NCBI RefSeq assembly: GCF_014640675.1
Contig: NZ_BMHK01000003.1
Location: forward strand, 124,001 to 188,000
Origin: Novosphingobium endophyticum
Lineage (GTDB): Bacteria > Pseudomonadota > Alphaproteobacteria > Sphingomonadales > Sphingomonadaceae
Reading direction: 5' to 3'
Length of the DNA: 64,000 nucleotides
The position numbers were made by a program, and so were the translations under genes. Positions 27,603 through 37,894 of this stretch are shown piece after piece (position 1 is the stretch's first letter; each line of letters starts with the position of its first letter). The notes below the pieces were generated by a model. That model saw nothing but the letters and a program-made list of their open reading frames with translations. It was not told where the DNA came from and made no database searches.

Positions 27603-28942
27603 CAGCCCTCGCCCTCCACGCCGTTCTCCGGATTGAGCAGAGCCTCGACGATCTGGCGAAAGGCATCGCCGCGCGCCTCGAAATCGCGGAACTGGTCGAA
27701 GCTGGCGCAAGCCGGCGAGAGCATGACGATATCGCCGGGCTTCACCGCGGCCATGGCCTCGCGGATCGCCTCGGCCATCATTTCGCTGCGGTGGACAGCG
27801 GTATGCGGCGCCAGGATTTCCGCAAAGCGCGGGCCTGCATCGCCGATGACATAAGCCGCCGCGACATGGCCGAAGTAGGGCGCGCACTCGTCGAGGTCGT
27901 CGCCCTTGGGGAGCCCGCCGACGATCCAGTGAATGCGCGGGTCCGGATCGGGCGGAAACGCGGCCAGCGCCGGCGCGGCCGAGGCCGGGTTGGTCGCCTT
28001 GCTGTCGTTGATGTAGACAACACCGTCCGCCTCCGCGACGCGTTCCATACGGTGCGGCAGCCCGCGAAAGTCGCGCATGGCCGGCTGCCATTGCTCGGGC
28101 CGAACGCCGAGCGCCTCGACGATGGCGACGGCGACGGCGGCGTTCTGCAGGTTGTGCGGCCCCTGAAGCGAGGGCCAGTCCTTCTGCATCGCAACGAGAC
28201 CTGCCCCATCCGCGACGCGCACGTGCGCGAGCCCGCGACGGTCGCTTTCGACACTCGCGATGGCAGCCGTCTCGCGGTCACTGTCACCGAAGATGGCTTC
28301 GTGCTCCGGCCCCTGCATCGCGAAGAGATGTGCCTTTGACGCCGCATAGGCGGCAACGCTGCCGTAGCGGTCGAGATGGTCCGGCGTGATGTTGAGCAGA
28401 GCCGCGACTTCGCAATCGAGGCTCTGCGTCAGGTCGAGCTGATAGCTGGAAAGTTCGAGTACATAGACACCGCCGGCCGGCAGCGGGTCGGCACCCAGGA
28501 TCGGAACGCCGATATTGCCGCCCACGCGCGAAGGCACCCCGGCGCTCTCGAGCAGGTGATGGACGAGCGACGTCGTCGTGGACTTGCCGTTGGTCCCGGT
28601 AATGCCGACGACGCGGTGAGGAGGGAGCCTCGGACGAGCGAGCGCGAACAGTTCGATGTCGCCGATCACCGGCACTCCGGCGCGCTCGGCGGCTTCGGCG
28701 ATGGGATGGCGGTTGAGCGGAATTCCCGGCGAAACCACTATGCCGTCATAGCCAGTGATCCTGGCGGTCGCCGGATCGGCCAGTTCCACGCGGTCGCACA
28801 GGGCGTGACGCGGCTCCTCGCGGTTGTCCCACGCCATGACATGCGCCCCGCTTGCCAGCAGCGTCTCGACAGCGGTCATGCCCGAGCGCGCAAGCCCGAG
28901 AACCGCATATCGCTTGCCGGCAAAGGCGGGGGAGACGATCAC
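27602..28942 (-). CDS. murD: UDP-N-acetylmuramoyl-L-alanine--D-glutamate ligase
   Basis: A 446-residue Mur ligase with N-terminal VLGLARSGMTAVETLL, P-loop VVGITGTNGKSTTTSLVHHL, NITPDHLDRYGS and YINDSKATNP. It adds D-glutamate to UDP-MurNAc-L-Ala. The start is GTG at 28942, ten nucleotides after the mraY stop. Length and motif order agree with the family. Confidence 0.97.
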   Translation of the reverse strand: MIVSPAFAGKRYAVLGLARSGMTAVETLLASGAHVMAWDNREEPRHALCDRVELADPATARITGYDGIVVSPGIPLNRHPIAEAAERAGVPVIGDIELFALARPRLPPHRVVGITGTNGKSTTTSLVHHLLESAGVPSRVGGNIGVPILGADPLPAGGVYVLELSSYQLDLTQSLDCEVAALLNITPDHLDRYGSVAAYAASKAHLFAMQGPEHEAIFGDSDRETAAIASVESDRRGLAHVRVADGAGLVAMQKDWPSLQGPHNLQNAAVAVAIVEALGVRPEQWQPAMRDFRGLPHRMERVAEADGVVYINDSKATNPASAAPALAAFPPDPDPRIHWIVGGLPKGDDLDECAPYFGHVAAAYVIGDAGPRFAEILAPHTAVHRSEMMAEAIREAMAAVKPGDIVMLSPACASFDQFRDFEARGDAFRQIVEALLNPENGVEGEG

Positions 28943-28952
28943 ACGCGCGCCC

Positions 28953-30023
28953 TCACCGCAGCTTCAGCGTCGAAAGGCCGATCACCGCGAGCACGATGGC
29001 GATGATCCAGAAGCGGATCACGACGGTCGATTCCTTCCAGCCCTTCTGTTCGAAGTGGTGATGGATCGGCGCCATGCGGAACACCCTGCGGCCTGTCCGC
29101 TTGAACCAGAAGACCTGGATGATGACCGAGGCCGCCTCCAGCACGAAAAGGCCGCCGACGATGGCGAGCACGATCTCGTGATGCGCGGCGACCGCGATGG
29201 CGCCTAGCGCGCCGCCGAGCGCCAGGCTGCCGGTATCGCCCATGAACACGGCCGCGGGCGGCGCGTTGAACCACAGGAAAGCCAGCCCCGCCCCCATGAT
29301 CCCCGCGCAGAAGATCGCCAGTTCGCCCGCGCCGGGAACATGCGGAATGCCGAGGTAGGCGGCATAGTCGACGCGGCCGGCAAGATAGCTGATGATCGCG
29401 AACGTCCCCGCCGCGATGATCACCGGCATGGTCGCGAGACCGTCCAGCCCGTCCGTCAGGTTCACGGCATTGCCCGCGCCCACGATCACGAAAGCGGCGA
29501 AGACGTAATAGAACGGCCCCAGGGGAATAAAGACGTTCGAGAGGAACGGTATGTAGAGATTGGTGTTGAGCTGGCCCACGATGATGTAGGCCGCAACGCC
29601 CGCCACCACGAATTCCATTGCCAGGCGCACCCGGCCCGGCACACCCTTGTGGCTGCTCTTGGAGACCTTGTCGTAGTCATCCATGAAGCCGATCGCGCCG
29701 AAACCGACGGTCACGGCAACACAGGCCCAGACGAACGGGTTCGTCAGGTCCATGTAAAGCAGCATCGACACGGTCAGCGCGATGAGGATCATCAGCCCCC
29801 CCATCGTCGGCGTTCCGCGCTTGGAAAGATGCGACTGGGGGCCATCCTCGCGAATCGGCTGCCCCTTGCCCTGGCGCACGCGGAGCATGTTGATGAAGCG
29901 CGGGCCAATGATCAGGCCGACAATGAGCGCGGTCATCAGCGCGGCCCCGGAGCGGAAGGACTGGTAGCGGAAGAGGTTGGAGAGCCCCTCGTAATTCAAC
30001 CATTCTGCGATGAGATACAGCAT
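28953..30023 (-). CDS. mraY: Phospho-N-acetylmuramoyl-pentapeptide transferase
   Basis: A 356-residue integral membrane enzyme of the MraY family, with about ten helices. The catalytic sequences [32 protein letters not shown] and [15 protein letters not shown] are intact. It transfers phospho-MurNAc-pentapeptide to undecaprenyl phosphate, making lipid I. It starts with ATG 17 nt after the murF stop. Confidence 0.97.
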   Translation of the reverse strand: MLYLIAEWLNYEGLSNLFRYQSFRSGAALMTALIVGLIIGPRFINMLRVRQGKGQPIREDGPQSHLSKRGTPTMGGLMILIALTVSMLLYMDLTNPFVWACVAVTVGFGAIGFMDDYDKVSKSSHKGVPGRVRLAMEFVVAGVAAYIIVGQLNTNLYIPFLSNVFIPLGPFYYVFAAFVIVGAGNAVNLTDGLDGLATMPVIIAAGTFAIISYLAGRVDYAAYLGIPHVPGAGELAIFCAGIMGAGLAFLWFNAPPAAVFMGDTGSLALGGALGAIAVAAHHEIVLAIVGGLFVLEAASVIIQVFWFKRTGRRVFRMAPIHHHFEQKGWKESTVVIRFWIIAIVLAVIGLSTLKLR

Positions 30024-30040
30024 CTTGCGGGGGCAGCCCC

Positions 30041-31513
30041 CTATCCTTCCTGCTTGCTTAGCGCGGTCACGAGGGAAGCCAGCCCTACGGAGTTCGAGCC
30101 CTTCACCAGAATGGCGTCGTCACGTTCGAGCCCGAATGCACGCAAAGCATCAACAGCCTCCCCCACAGTGCCGCAATGCGCGAAAGGCACCGTTTTGCCA
30201 AGCGCTGCGCCCTCCGGTTTCCCCAATTCACGCTGTTTCAACGCCCCGGCGAGCGGGGCCATTTCGTCGCCCACCAGCACAACGTAATCGACCCCTGCCT
30301 CGCGGATCGGAGCGGCGAGCGCGGCATGGTAGCCGGGACCATGGCTGCCGAGTTCCTTCATCGCGCCGAGTACCGCGATCCGGCGCCGGGCCGGCGTGCG
30401 GCCAAGCTGGGCGAGCGTGGCGCGCATCGAGGCGGGGTTGGCATTGTAGCTCTCGTCGATCAGCAGGGCCTTGCCTTCCGCCACGTCGATCTCGACGCGA
30501 GCACCGCGCCCCGGCAGGCCGCCCATCTCGGCGAGCGCCACGCCCGCCGCGCCGAGATCGCCCTTGACCGCGCGCACGGCGGCCATGACCGCCAGCGAGT
30601 TCAGCACCCAGTGCTCGCCAGGCGCCGCGACCGTGTAGCACACCCGGCGGTCGCCCATGTCCGCCGTCACCAGCGAGCCGCCGCCGATGGCGCGAACGGC
30701 ATCGAGCAGCCGCACGTCGGCATCGGCGGCCTTGCCGAACGATACCACATGGGCGCCGCACGAGAGCGCCGCCTTGCGCAGGCGCAGGAAATGCGGGCTG
30801 TCCGCGGGGATCACCGCCGTGCCGCCGCGCTCGATGCCCTGGAAAATCTCCGCCTTGGCATCGGCAATGGCTTCCTCCGAACCGAGCATCTCGATGTGGG
30901 CGGGCGCGATAGTGGTGATGACCGCGACGTGGGGACGCACCTGGCGGGTGAGCGCCGCGATCTCGCCCGCGTGGTTCATGCCCATCTCGAAAATGCCGAA
31001 ACGCGCGCGGCCCGGCATGCGGGCAAGGCTGAGCGGCACGCCGACGTGATTGTTGTAGCTCTTCACCGAGCGGTGGGCATCGCCCCTGCTGGCGCGGTCG
31101 AGCGCGGTGAAGATCGCTTCCTTCACGCCCGTCTTGCCGACCGATCCGGTGACCCCGATGATCGGCCCGCGCGCCCGCGCGCGCGCCGCGGCGCCAAGCC
31201 TGACCAGCGCTTCGGTAGTATCGCCCACAAGCACGTGCGGGCCATCGACGGGCCGGTCGACGACGACCGCCGCCGCGCCCTTGGCAAACGCCATCTCGAC
31301 AAATCGGTGGCCGTCCGTGCTCTCACCCTTGAGCGCGAAGAACAGGTCTCCGGGCTGCACGTCACGGCTGTCGATCTCGACGCCCGAGACGGTGAACTCG
31401 GCATTGGCCGTGCCCTTGACCGCGCGCGCGATCGATACCGCGTCCCACAGCGCGGACGCGTTCTCTTCCAGCGTGTCTGCGGGCCAGTCCAGGATGCGGG
31501 CAACAGCGTTCAT
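30041..31513 (-). CDS. murF: UDP-N-acetylmuramoyl-tripeptide--D-alanyl-D-alanine ligase
   Basis: A 490-residue Mur ligase showing [17 protein letters not shown], the P-loop [30 protein letters not shown] and [13 protein letters not shown]. It attaches D-Ala-D-Ala, made by DdlB, to the tripeptide precursor. The ATG at 31513 lies 6 nt past the murE stop. Domain order is normal. Confidence 0.97.
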   Translation of the reverse strand: MNAVARILDWPADTLEENASALWDAVSIARAVKGTANAEFTVSGVEIDSRDVQPGDLFFALKGESTDGHRFVEMAFAKGAAAVVVDRPVDGPHVLVGDTTEALVRLGAAARARARGPIIGVTGSVGKTGVKEAIFTALDRASRGDAHRSVKSYNNHVGVPLSLARMPGRARFGIFEMGMNHAGEIAALTRQVRPHVAVITTIAPAHIEMLGSEEAIADAKAEIFQGIERGGTAVIPADSPHFLRLRKAALSCGAHVVSFGKAADADVRLLDAVRAIGGGSLVTADMGDRRVCYTVAAPGEHWVLNSLAVMAAVRAVKGDLGAAGVALAEMGGLPGRGARVEIDVAEGKALLIDESYNANPASMRATLAQLGRTPARRRIAVLGAMKELGSHGPGYHAALAAPIREAGVDYVVLVGDEMAPLAGALKQRELGKPEGAALGKTVPFAHCGTVGEAVDALRAFGLERDDAILVKGSNSVGLASLVTALSKQEG

Positions 31514-31519
31514 CGTTTT

Positions 31520-32983
31520 CTATCTCCCCAGCGCGCCAGCCATTTCCCTGGCTACGGTCACATCGTCGAATGGCAGCACGCGCGCCTCTGCGCCGCTGCC
31601 GATGATCTGCCCCTGTTCGTGCCCCTTGCCGGCGATGAGCACGACGTCGCCCGCTTTCGCCTCGGCGAGGGCCGCGCCGATGGCCTCGCGCCGGTCGCCG
31701 ATCTCACGCGCCCGGCTGTCCATTCCGGCAAGCACCATCGCGCGGATCGCTGCGGGGTCCTCCCCGCGCGAGTTGTCGTCGGTGACGATCGCGAGGTCCG
31801 CGCCCTCGCTCGCCACCTTGCCCATTTCGGGGCGCTTACCCGTGTCACGGTCTCCGCCCGCGCCGAAGACCACGATCAGCCGTCCCGCGACATGCGGACG
31901 CAACGCCGCGATGGCCGCTTCGAGCGCATCGGGCGTATGCGCGTAGTCGACATAGACCGGTGTGCCCGCCGGCGTGATCGCCGCGCGCTCGATCCGCCCG
32001 CGCACCGTCTGCAGCCGCTTGAGCGCGTCGAACGTCGCCCGCGCATCCCCGCCGGTCGCCAGCACGAGGCCCGCCGCAACCAGCGCGTTCGCGGCCTGGT
32101 AGGCGCCGATCAGGGGCAGTTCGATAGTGAAATTCTGTCCTGCGTATTCGATTTCCAGCCTCTGCCCCAGACCGCCGGGCGTGCGCGCCAGAAGCCGTAT
32201 GTCCGCGCCCCTTGAACCGACGGTGAACAACCTGAGCCCGCGCCGCGAGGCATGCTCGATCGCCCTGTCGGACCAGGCATCGTCCGCCCAGACGACGGCC
32301 GTGCCCCCCTGGGCCACCACTTCGTCGAACAGGCGCATCTTTGCGGCGAAGTAGTCCTCCATCGTCGCGTGATAATCGAGGTGATCGCGGCTGAGGTTGG
32401 TGAAGGCACCGACGGCCACGCGCGGTCCCTCTATCCGGTATTGCGACAGCCCGTGACTGGAAGCCTCGTAGGCGACGTGGGTAACACCCTCGCGCGCCAG
32501 CCCGGAAAGGTTGCCGAGGAACGTGACGATATCGGGCGTGGTCAGCCCGGTGGAGACGCTCTCGTCGCTGGTGGTGACGCCCAGCGTGCCGATCGAGGCG
32601 GCGCGGATGCCCGCCATGCGCCAGATCTGGCGGGTCAGTTCGACCGTGGACGTCTTGCCATTGGTCCCGGTCACCGCCACCAGCGTCTCGGGAACGGGCG
32701 TGAAGAACTGCGCGGCAAGCCTTGCGAAAAGCCGGCGCGGTTCGGCGTCGGCGAAATGGACGGCCCCCTCAGCCTTCGCCTCGGGCGAAGCGACGACGGC
32801 CACCGCGCCCGCATTGATGGCGGCGGCGATGAAATCCTCGCCGTTGAACGTCGCGCCGCGAAAGGCGCCGAAGACGGTTCCCGGAGCCACCTTGCGATGG
32901 TCGATCGCGAAACCGGTGACGTTGGCATCCCCGTCCTTGGGGAGCGCGATGCCCGCGGCGGTACAGAGAGTGACAAGTTTCAT
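31520..32983 (-). CDS. murE: UDP-N-acetylmuramoyl-L-alanyl-D-glutamate--2,6-diaminopimelate ligase
   Basis: A 487-residue Mur ligase with P-loop VTGTNGKTSTVELTRQ, TNLSRDHLDYH and VYVDYAHTPDALE. It adds the third stem residue. The specificity motif near the C-terminal domain reads DNSRGEDP, where DAP-adding enzymes normally have DNPR. The arginine that contacts meso-diaminopimelate is kept, so DAP remains the expected substrate. The ATG at 32983 overlaps the ftsI stop by 4 nt. Confidence 0.96.
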   Translation of the reverse strand: MKLVTLCTAAGIALPKDGDANVTGFAIDHRKVAPGTVFGAFRGATFNGEDFIAAAINAGAVAVVASPEAKAEGAVHFADAEPRRLFARLAAQFFTPVPETLVAVTGTNGKTSTVELTRQIWRMAGIRAASIGTLGVTTSDESVSTGLTTPDIVTFLGNLSGLAREGVTHVAYEASSHGLSQYRIEGPRVAVGAFTNLSRDHLDYHATMEDYFAAKMRLFDEVVAQGGTAVVWADDAWSDRAIEHASRRGLRLFTVGSRGADIRLLARTPGGLGQRLEIEYAGQNFTIELPLIGAYQAANALVAAGLVLATGGDARATFDALKRLQTVRGRIERAAITPAGTPVYVDYAHTPDALEAAIAALRPHVAGRLIVVFGAGGDRDTGKRPEMGKVASEGADLAIVTDDNSRGEDPAAIRAMVLAGMDSRAREIGDRREAIGAALAEAKAGDVVLIAGKGHEQGQIIGSGAEARVLPFDDVTVAREMAGALGR

Positions 32984-34755
32984 TCGGCTGCTGCCCTCGC
33001 TTTCGCGACCTCGTTGGGGATCAGCGGTTTTAGATCGGTGATGTCGATGTCGCGAGTCTCATCGGGCATGATGCCCAGCAGCGGTCCGACGCGCGGGACG
33101 ATGCGGCCCACCGCCGGCGCCGCATTCCAGGCGGCGGTGCGCTGGAACGACGTGGCCGGCGTGCCTTGCGGCTCGTCCATCATCGCGATGACGACGTAGC
33201 GCGGCTTGTCCATCGGGAAGACAGCGGCGAACGTGGAAATCAGCGAGTGCCGGCGATAGCCGCCAACGCCGGGCTTTTCCGCCGACCCGGTCTTGCCGCC
33301 GATGCGAAAGCCCGGCGCGTCGGCCTTGCGGCCGGTGCCGTACTCGACGATCATGCGCAGCAACTGGCGCATGCGTGCGCTGGTGGAAGCCTTGAACACG
33401 CGGCGGCCCGCCGGAACCTGCGAAGGATCCAGTTTCTCGAGCGTGGCGGGGCGCCAGATTCCGCCGTTCACCATCGCCGCATAGGCCGACGCAAGGTGCA
33501 GCGGCGTAACCGCGATGCCATGCCCGTAGGAAACGGTCATCGTGCGCAGGCGCGGCCATTCGCCTGTCGGCCAGATCGGAAAGCCGCGCGCCGGAAGCTC
33601 GATATAGGGCCGCTCGTTCATGCCGAGCGCCGCCATGGTATTCTTGAGCCGCGCGCCGCCAAGCTCGTCCGCGATCTGCGCGGTCACCACGTTGGACGAA
33701 TGGATCAGCGTTTCCGGCACGTTGAGCGAGGAGCCCATGTCGTGGCTGTCCTTGATCGTGAACCGGCCGACGTGCAGAGGCCTGGCGGACCAGCGCTGGC
33801 CGAGATCGGTGATGACCCCCGCGTCGATGGCTGAGGCCACGGCGAGAGGCTTGAAAGTGGAACCCAGTTCATAGACCTGGTTGGTGACCCGGTTGAACCC
33901 GCTCGGCACCTCGCCCATGCGCGCCTGGGCCTCGGGCACGACCATGTCGGTGGGCTTGACGCGGTTGGGATCGAACGAGGGGAGCGAGGCGAGCGCCAGC
34001 ACTTCGCCGGTATCGACGTCGAGGATCACGCCGCCTGCCCCCTTGGCGTGCGATTCCGCCATGGCGCGGCCCAGCTCGTCCTCAAGCGCGCTCTGGACGC
34101 GAAAGTCGATCGAGAGAACGGCCGGGCTGGCGCGCCCTCCCGGCGAAACCAGCTGGTCGTTGAAGGCTTCCTCCATGCCGACCTTGCCCTTGCCGTAGCT
34201 GTCGACATAGCCGAGCACATGCGCCGCCATCGACCCCTGCGGGTAATAGCGCGTCGCTTCCAGCGGAAACTCAAGCGCGGGCTCGCCCAGCGCGTGGACC
34301 TTGTTCGCGTCCTCGGGAAGGATCGACTTGCGGATATAACCGGCCTGGCCCGACGAGAGCCGCGCGATCGCTTCGCCGCGGTCGAGGTCAGGAAAGATGC
34401 GCTGCAATCCGTCGGCGACCTCCTCGGGCGTGTGGATCAGCGCAGAACCTTCGGTCATCGCGGCGGGATTGAACCAAAGCGAATAGGCCCGGAATTCCCG
34501 GGCCAGCGGCACACCGTTGCGGTCGACGATCTCGCCCCGGTCGGGCACCAGCAGATCGGAAAGATCGCCAGAGGCCGCCGACGCGCCGGTCATGCCGAGA
34601 TATGCGATCCTCAGCAGCGCACAGCAGGCGACCAGCACGAAAACGCTCAGGATCCAGATCGTGCGCAGCTTGGCGACAAGCAGCGAGCGCTGGCGGACGT
34701 TAATGAGCTTGCGCCTGCCGGACGATACCGTCGTCGGGATCGCAATCGCGGTCAC
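32980..34755 (-). CDS. ftsI: Septal penicillin-binding protein FtsI (PBP3)
   Basis: A 591-residue class B PBP. A cytoplasmic tail leads into one transmembrane helix (residues about 33-53), a pedestal domain, and the transpeptidase domain with S299-T-F-K302, S353-S-N355 and K488-T-G490. It crosslinks septal peptidoglycan with FtsW. The start is GTG at 34755, overlapping the ftsL stop (GTGA). All catalytic residues are present. Confidence 0.97.
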   Translation of the reverse strand: MTAIAIPTTVSSGRRKLINVRQRSLLVAKLRTIWILSVFVLVACCALLRIAYLGMTGASAASGDLSDLLVPDRGEIVDRNGVPLAREFRAYSLWFNPAAMTEGSALIHTPEEVADGLQRIFPDLDRGEAIARLSSGQAGYIRKSILPEDANKVHALGEPALEFPLEATRYYPQGSMAAHVLGYVDSYGKGKVGMEEAFNDQLVSPGGRASPAVLSIDFRVQSALEDELGRAMAESHAKGAGGVILDVDTGEVLALASLPSFDPNRVKPTDMVVPEAQARMGEVPSGFNRVTNQVYELGSTFKPLAVASAIDAGVITDLGQRWSARPLHVGRFTIKDSHDMGSSLNVPETLIHSSNVVTAQIADELGGARLKNTMAALGMNERPYIELPARGFPIWPTGEWPRLRTMTVSYGHGIAVTPLHLASAYAAMVNGGIWRPATLEKLDPSQVPAGRRVFKASTSARMRQLLRMIVEYGTGRKADAPGFRIGGKTGSAEKPGVGGYRRHSLISTFAAVFPMDKPRYVVIAMMDEPQGTPATSFQRTAAWNAAPAVGRIVPRVGPLLGIMPDETRDIDITDLKPLIPNEVAKARAAAE

Positions 34756-35300
34756 TGCTGGGCAGCCTCCACCAGTTCGATGCGGGCCAGGCGCTTGCCG
34801 AGATCGGCGGCATCGCGCGCAAGCTCGGTACGTTCCGGATCGCGCCCTTTCGCGGTCTTCACGGGCTGCTCGGGAACCGCCGCCGTCGCGCCCGGCAAGG
34901 GCGAGACCATGGCGAGCAGCGGGCTGCCCGAATCGTCCTGCGCCGTCCGGTCCGCATTGGCAGCATTGGCATAGCGGATCGGCTGCGGCGCGCCGGGAGC
35001 CGCTGCCTTGCCCAGCGCCGCAAGCTGGCGCTCACCCTCGATGTACTGCGCGGCAACCGGAGCCTTGTAGCCGAATTCGAGATCGTTGAGCTGCTTGAGT
35101 GCCTGCTGGTTCGAGCGCGTCTGGAACTCGGTTTCCAGGAAGTCGATGTCGCGCTGGACATAGACGATGCGCTTCTCGACGTCGTGGACGTGGCTCTTCA
35201 CCGCGTTCACCCGCAGGGTCAGGGCAACCGTCACCGCGGTGCATATCAACAGCACCGAAATCCAGCCGATCGAATGAACGCGGTCGCGGGTGAGGTTCAT
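34752..35300 (-). CDS. ftsL: FtsL-like cell division protein
   Basis: A 182-residue bitopic protein placed between rsmH and ftsI, the usual position of ftsL. It has a short basic tail, one transmembrane helix ([19 protein letters not shown]), then a coiled-coil region ([20 protein letters not shown]). The C-terminal half is Ala/Pro-rich and longer than classical FtsL (about 120 aa). FtsL proteins are poorly conserved, so identity rests on position and topology. It overlaps rsmH by 4 nt. Confidence 0.85.
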   Translation of the reverse strand: MNLTRDRVHSIGWISVLLICTAVTVALTLRVNAVKSHVHDVEKRIVYVQRDIDFLETEFQTRSNQQALKQLNDLEFGYKAPVAAQYIEGERQLAALGKAAAPGAPQPIRYANAANADRTAQDDSGSPLLAMVSPLPGATAAVPEQPVKTAKGRDPERTELARDAADLGKRLARIELVEAAQQ

Positions 35301-36301
35301 GCGGCGCTCCTGTCGTACTCTCTGGCGGGGGCATCGGTGCGCACGGCGCTGCGCAGGGTTGCGGATCGGGAACGAGGATTGGCGTCGAGTTCGGCCTGGC
35401 CGGGACGCACCGGCTTTGCGACGCGGGTAAACGTCGGAGCCGGGCCGCTTGCAGCCAGCGGCAGGTGCCGCGAGGTCGAGCCGCCACCACCGCCCGCATC
35501 CCGCAGGAAGCGCTTGACCTTGCGGTCCTCCAGGCTGTGGAACGTGACCACCGCAAGGCGCCCGCCTGGCCGGAGCAAGGCCTCCGCGCCCGAAAGGCCG
35601 GCGCCGAGTTCGTCCAATTCTCCGTTCACGTGGATGCGGATCGCCTGGAAACTGCGCGTCGCCGGGTCCTTGGGAGCGCCGGGCCGGTGCCCCAGCGCCT
35701 TGCGCACCACACGGGCCAGTTCGCCGGTCATCGTCAGCGGACGCGCGGCGACGATGGCGCGGGCGACCCGGCGCGACTGGCGCTCCTCGCCATAGAGGTA
35801 GAGCACATCGGCGATCTCAGCCTCGTCCGCCTCGTTGACGAAGTCCGCCGCCGACATGCCTTCCCGCGACATGCGCATGTCGAGCGGGCCGTCCGAAGCG
35901 AAGGCGAAGCCGCGCTCGGCCTGATCGAGCTGCATGGAGGAGACACCGATATCCATGACGATGCCGTCGACCTTGTCGACACCGACCTCGGCCATCCCCT
36001 CGACCATTTCCGAGAAGCGGCGCGCATGCAGCACCAGCCGGGGAGGATCGCTTTCCAGTTCGGGCCACTTCCCCGGATTTCCCCGAACCGCCGCGATGGC
36101 ATCGGGGTCGCGGTCGAAGGCGTGAACCGTCGCGCCCGTATCAAGGAGCCTACGCGTATAGCCGCCCGCTCCAAGGGTTGCGTCAACGATGACGTCGCCG
36201 CCCTGGGGGTTCAGGGCGGCGACGACTTCGCCAAGGAGCACCGGGACATGGGGGACGTGCTCCCTGGAGTGATCGGGCGGATGGTTGTGAGACGCGCTCA
36301 T
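35297..36301 (-). CDS. rsmH: 16S rRNA (cytosine(1402)-N(4))-methyltransferase
   Basis: A 334-residue class I methyltransferase. The N-terminus [18 protein letters not shown] leads to the SAM loop [14 protein letters not shown], and later [17 protein letters not shown] and [14 protein letters not shown] are typical of RsmH/MraW. It methylates C1402 in the ribosomal P site. The start overlaps the mraZ stop by 4 nt. The C-terminal tail is slightly extended and Arg/Ala-rich. Confidence 0.97.
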   Translation of the reverse strand: MSASHNHPPDHSREHVPHVPVLLGEVVAALNPQGGDVIVDATLGAGGYTRRLLDTGATVHAFDRDPDAIAAVRGNPGKWPELESDPPRLVLHARRFSEMVEGMAEVGVDKVDGIVMDIGVSSMQLDQAERGFAFASDGPLDMRMSREGMSAADFVNEADEAEIADVLYLYGEERQSRRVARAIVAARPLTMTGELARVVRKALGHRPGAPKDPATRSFQAIRIHVNGELDELGAGLSGAEALLRPGGRLAVVTFHSLEDRKVKRFLRDAGGGGGSTSRHLPLAASGPAPTFTRVAKPVRPGQAELDANPRSRSATLRSAVRTDAPAREYDRSAA

Positions 36302-36795
36302 TTCTTGCGCGCCTTTGCCAGTTCCTTTTCCGCAAGGCTGCGGCAGGCGGTCTTCGCCGCCCTCCAGTCGTCTTCCATGCCGTAGAGCCGCTCGGGAGCC
36401 CAGACAGTGAAGTACCGGCCGTTGCCGCGGAAATAGAGCTGGTCGGAAATTTCGGCGAGAGCCACGAGATCGTCGGGCAGGACGAAGCGACCGCTGCCGT
36501 CGAACGGCACCTCGTAGGAGGAATAGATGTCGCTGGCGCGCTTGTCGGAATCGAATTCCTTGCCGGCCCGCAGCGCGACCTCCTGCATTTCGCGCAGTTC
36601 GTCCTCGAAATCGGCGATGCGGGAGAGGCCGAAGCCCATAAGGCAGGGCCAGCGGTCATGCGGCATCAGGCAGACCAGATCCTTGCCGCTCGATTCGCGC
36701 ACGGTGCCGCGAAAGACGTTGGGCAGCACGAAACGGTTCTTGTCGCGCTGAAGCGAGAAGCCCTGTCCGTTATAGATGTATGGCTGCCCCGCCAT
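36298..36795 (-). CDS. mraZ: Transcriptional regulator / division protein MraZ
   Basis: A 165-residue protein with two SpoVT/AbrB-like repeats. The first contains [17 protein letters not shown], the second [19 protein letters not shown]. MraZ forms ring oligomers and represses its own dcw promoter. The start at 36795 ([10 protein letters not shown]) fits the family; upstream codons are not conserved. It heads the dcw operon on the minus strand, with candidate binding repeats about 155-180 nt upstream. Confidence 0.93.
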   Translation of the reverse strand: MAGQPYIYNGQGFSLQRDKNRFVLPNVFRGTVRESSGKDLVCLMPHDRWPCLMGFGLSRIADFEDELREMQEVALRAGKEFDSDKRASDIYSSYEVPFDGSGRFVLPDDLVALAEISDQLYFRGNGRYFTVWAPERLYGMEDDWRAAKTACRSLAEKELAKARKK

Positions 36796-36950
36796 GACGC
36801 CCAAATTCCCCAAGGGTCCGTGTCCCGGAAGCGACCGATCCCGCCCCGCCCGCGCACTCACGCGACCGGGTTCCGTGGCCCGGACGGGACACGGCGAGAC
36901 TCAGCCATTCCGATTGGCTGTCTTTGTATCGTGAGTTTCCGGGCGATTAA

Positions 36951-36974
36951 AGGGAAATGTGGGGATGAGTGGGA
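36951..36974. promoter_or_regulatory. Candidate MraZ-binding repeats in the dcw leader
   Basis: On the plus strand TGGGG (36960-36964) and TGGGA (36970-36974) are spaced exactly 10 bp apart, and AGGGA (36951-36955) precedes them. MraZ is known to bind TGGGN direct repeats with 5-nt spacers upstream of mraZ. The surrounding 334-nt gap (36796-37129) holds no gene; an AT-rich stretch near 37045-37085 is a possible promoter. Confidence 0.5.
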
Positions 36975-37129
36975 ATTTTCGGTGCGAAACCGCCGTTCAG
37001 CGGGTCAGATTGCCGGTTTCTCCGAACTGCAACTCGCCAGAAAATGCGATATATTATGTTTGCATTCAATGAGTTAAAATAACTCCCAGATGGTCCCGTG
37101 ACGCCCCCGCCCGAACCCCGAATTTCCCG

Positions 37130-37894
37130 TCAGATCGGCCTCGACACCCGCCGAAGAAGCTTCTGCAGGATAGCGCGGCGCTGCTCGGCATCCTGAGGAT
37201 CATGCGAATCCTCAAGGAGAGCCGCATCGGCGAGAGCGAGCACCCGGCCCGATCCGACTCGGCAGTCCGCCATGAGCGCCGCCGCTTCCAGCGAACAGCG
37301 AACCGTCTCTTTCCCGGCCTTTTGCACCGTCCGGAAGCGCCCGGCCAAATTCACCGGCACGGCCCCTTCGCGCAATTCGACCAGTCGCTCGCCGGACTGC
37401 TGCGCCTCGTCGAATTCCAGCAGGAGGCCCCAGCGGCCGAGGATGGGCGAAAGCATCGCCATGTCCTGCGGGCGCCGAGCGTCGCCAAGCGCGAAGATGC
37501 TGTGTGCCGTCAGCATCGGATCGGCGAAGAGCAGCACGCGCCCTCCCGCCCTCACCCAGTTGTCGAGAGCGACGTTTTCCTGGGGCGTCAGCGGGCGCGG
37601 CTGCGCGAGGACGAGGACGTCGCCCCGCGGCAACGGCAGCGAACCGCCGGCATCGGCCAGGCTGTCGAGCGGCTTCAGCGAACCGGATTGCAGCAGATCG
37701 CGCGCCCAGTGCCTGCCATTCTCGCTTTCCAGAAAGCCGCGAATATCGCCGCTTTCGCCCCAGAGTATCGGCAGGCTTCCGTAGAGACCGACGCCGGGCA
37801 GCGCCTCGTCCCCGTTTTTCCCCGACGCACTGCCCCCGCACCCCGCGAGCGCCAGCGTACACGCCAGAAAAGCGGCAAGCGCGAAGCGCTCAAT
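37130..37894 (-). CDS. Lipoprotein resembling GldG/DUF4350-type proteins; start codon non-canonical or unknown
   Basis: About 254 residues. A hydrophobic segment and lipobox (LALAGC) begin the recognisable protein, followed by a globular domain with segments such as GDVLVLAQPRPLTPQENVAL and WVRAGGRVLLFADP, like the intraflagellar-transport-type fold seen in GldG/DUF4350 proteins. Function is unknown. No ATG, GTG or TTG is in frame just before the lipobox. The best placed codon is ATT at 37892-37894, which overlaps the TGA of the upstream gene. A longer frame reaches 38098, but it overlaps the preceding gene almost fully and looks like a shadow. Confidence 0.65.
   Translation of the reverse strand: MERFALAAFLACTLALAGCGGSASGKNGDEALPGVGLYGSLPILWGESGDIRGFLESENGRHWARDLLQSGSLKPLDSLADAGGSLPLPRGDVLVLAQPRPLTPQENVALDNWVRAGGRVLLFADPMLTAHSIFALGDARRPQDMAMLSPILGRWGLLLEFDEAQQSGERLVELREGAVPVNLAGRFRTVQKAGKETVRCSLEAAALMADCRVGSGRVLALADAALLEDSHDPQDAEQRRAILQKLLRRVSRPI

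Noticed and set aside
30176..32215. 679-codon plus-strand frame across murF and murE
   Set aside because: Antisense to two intact Mur ligases and without any recognisable motif.
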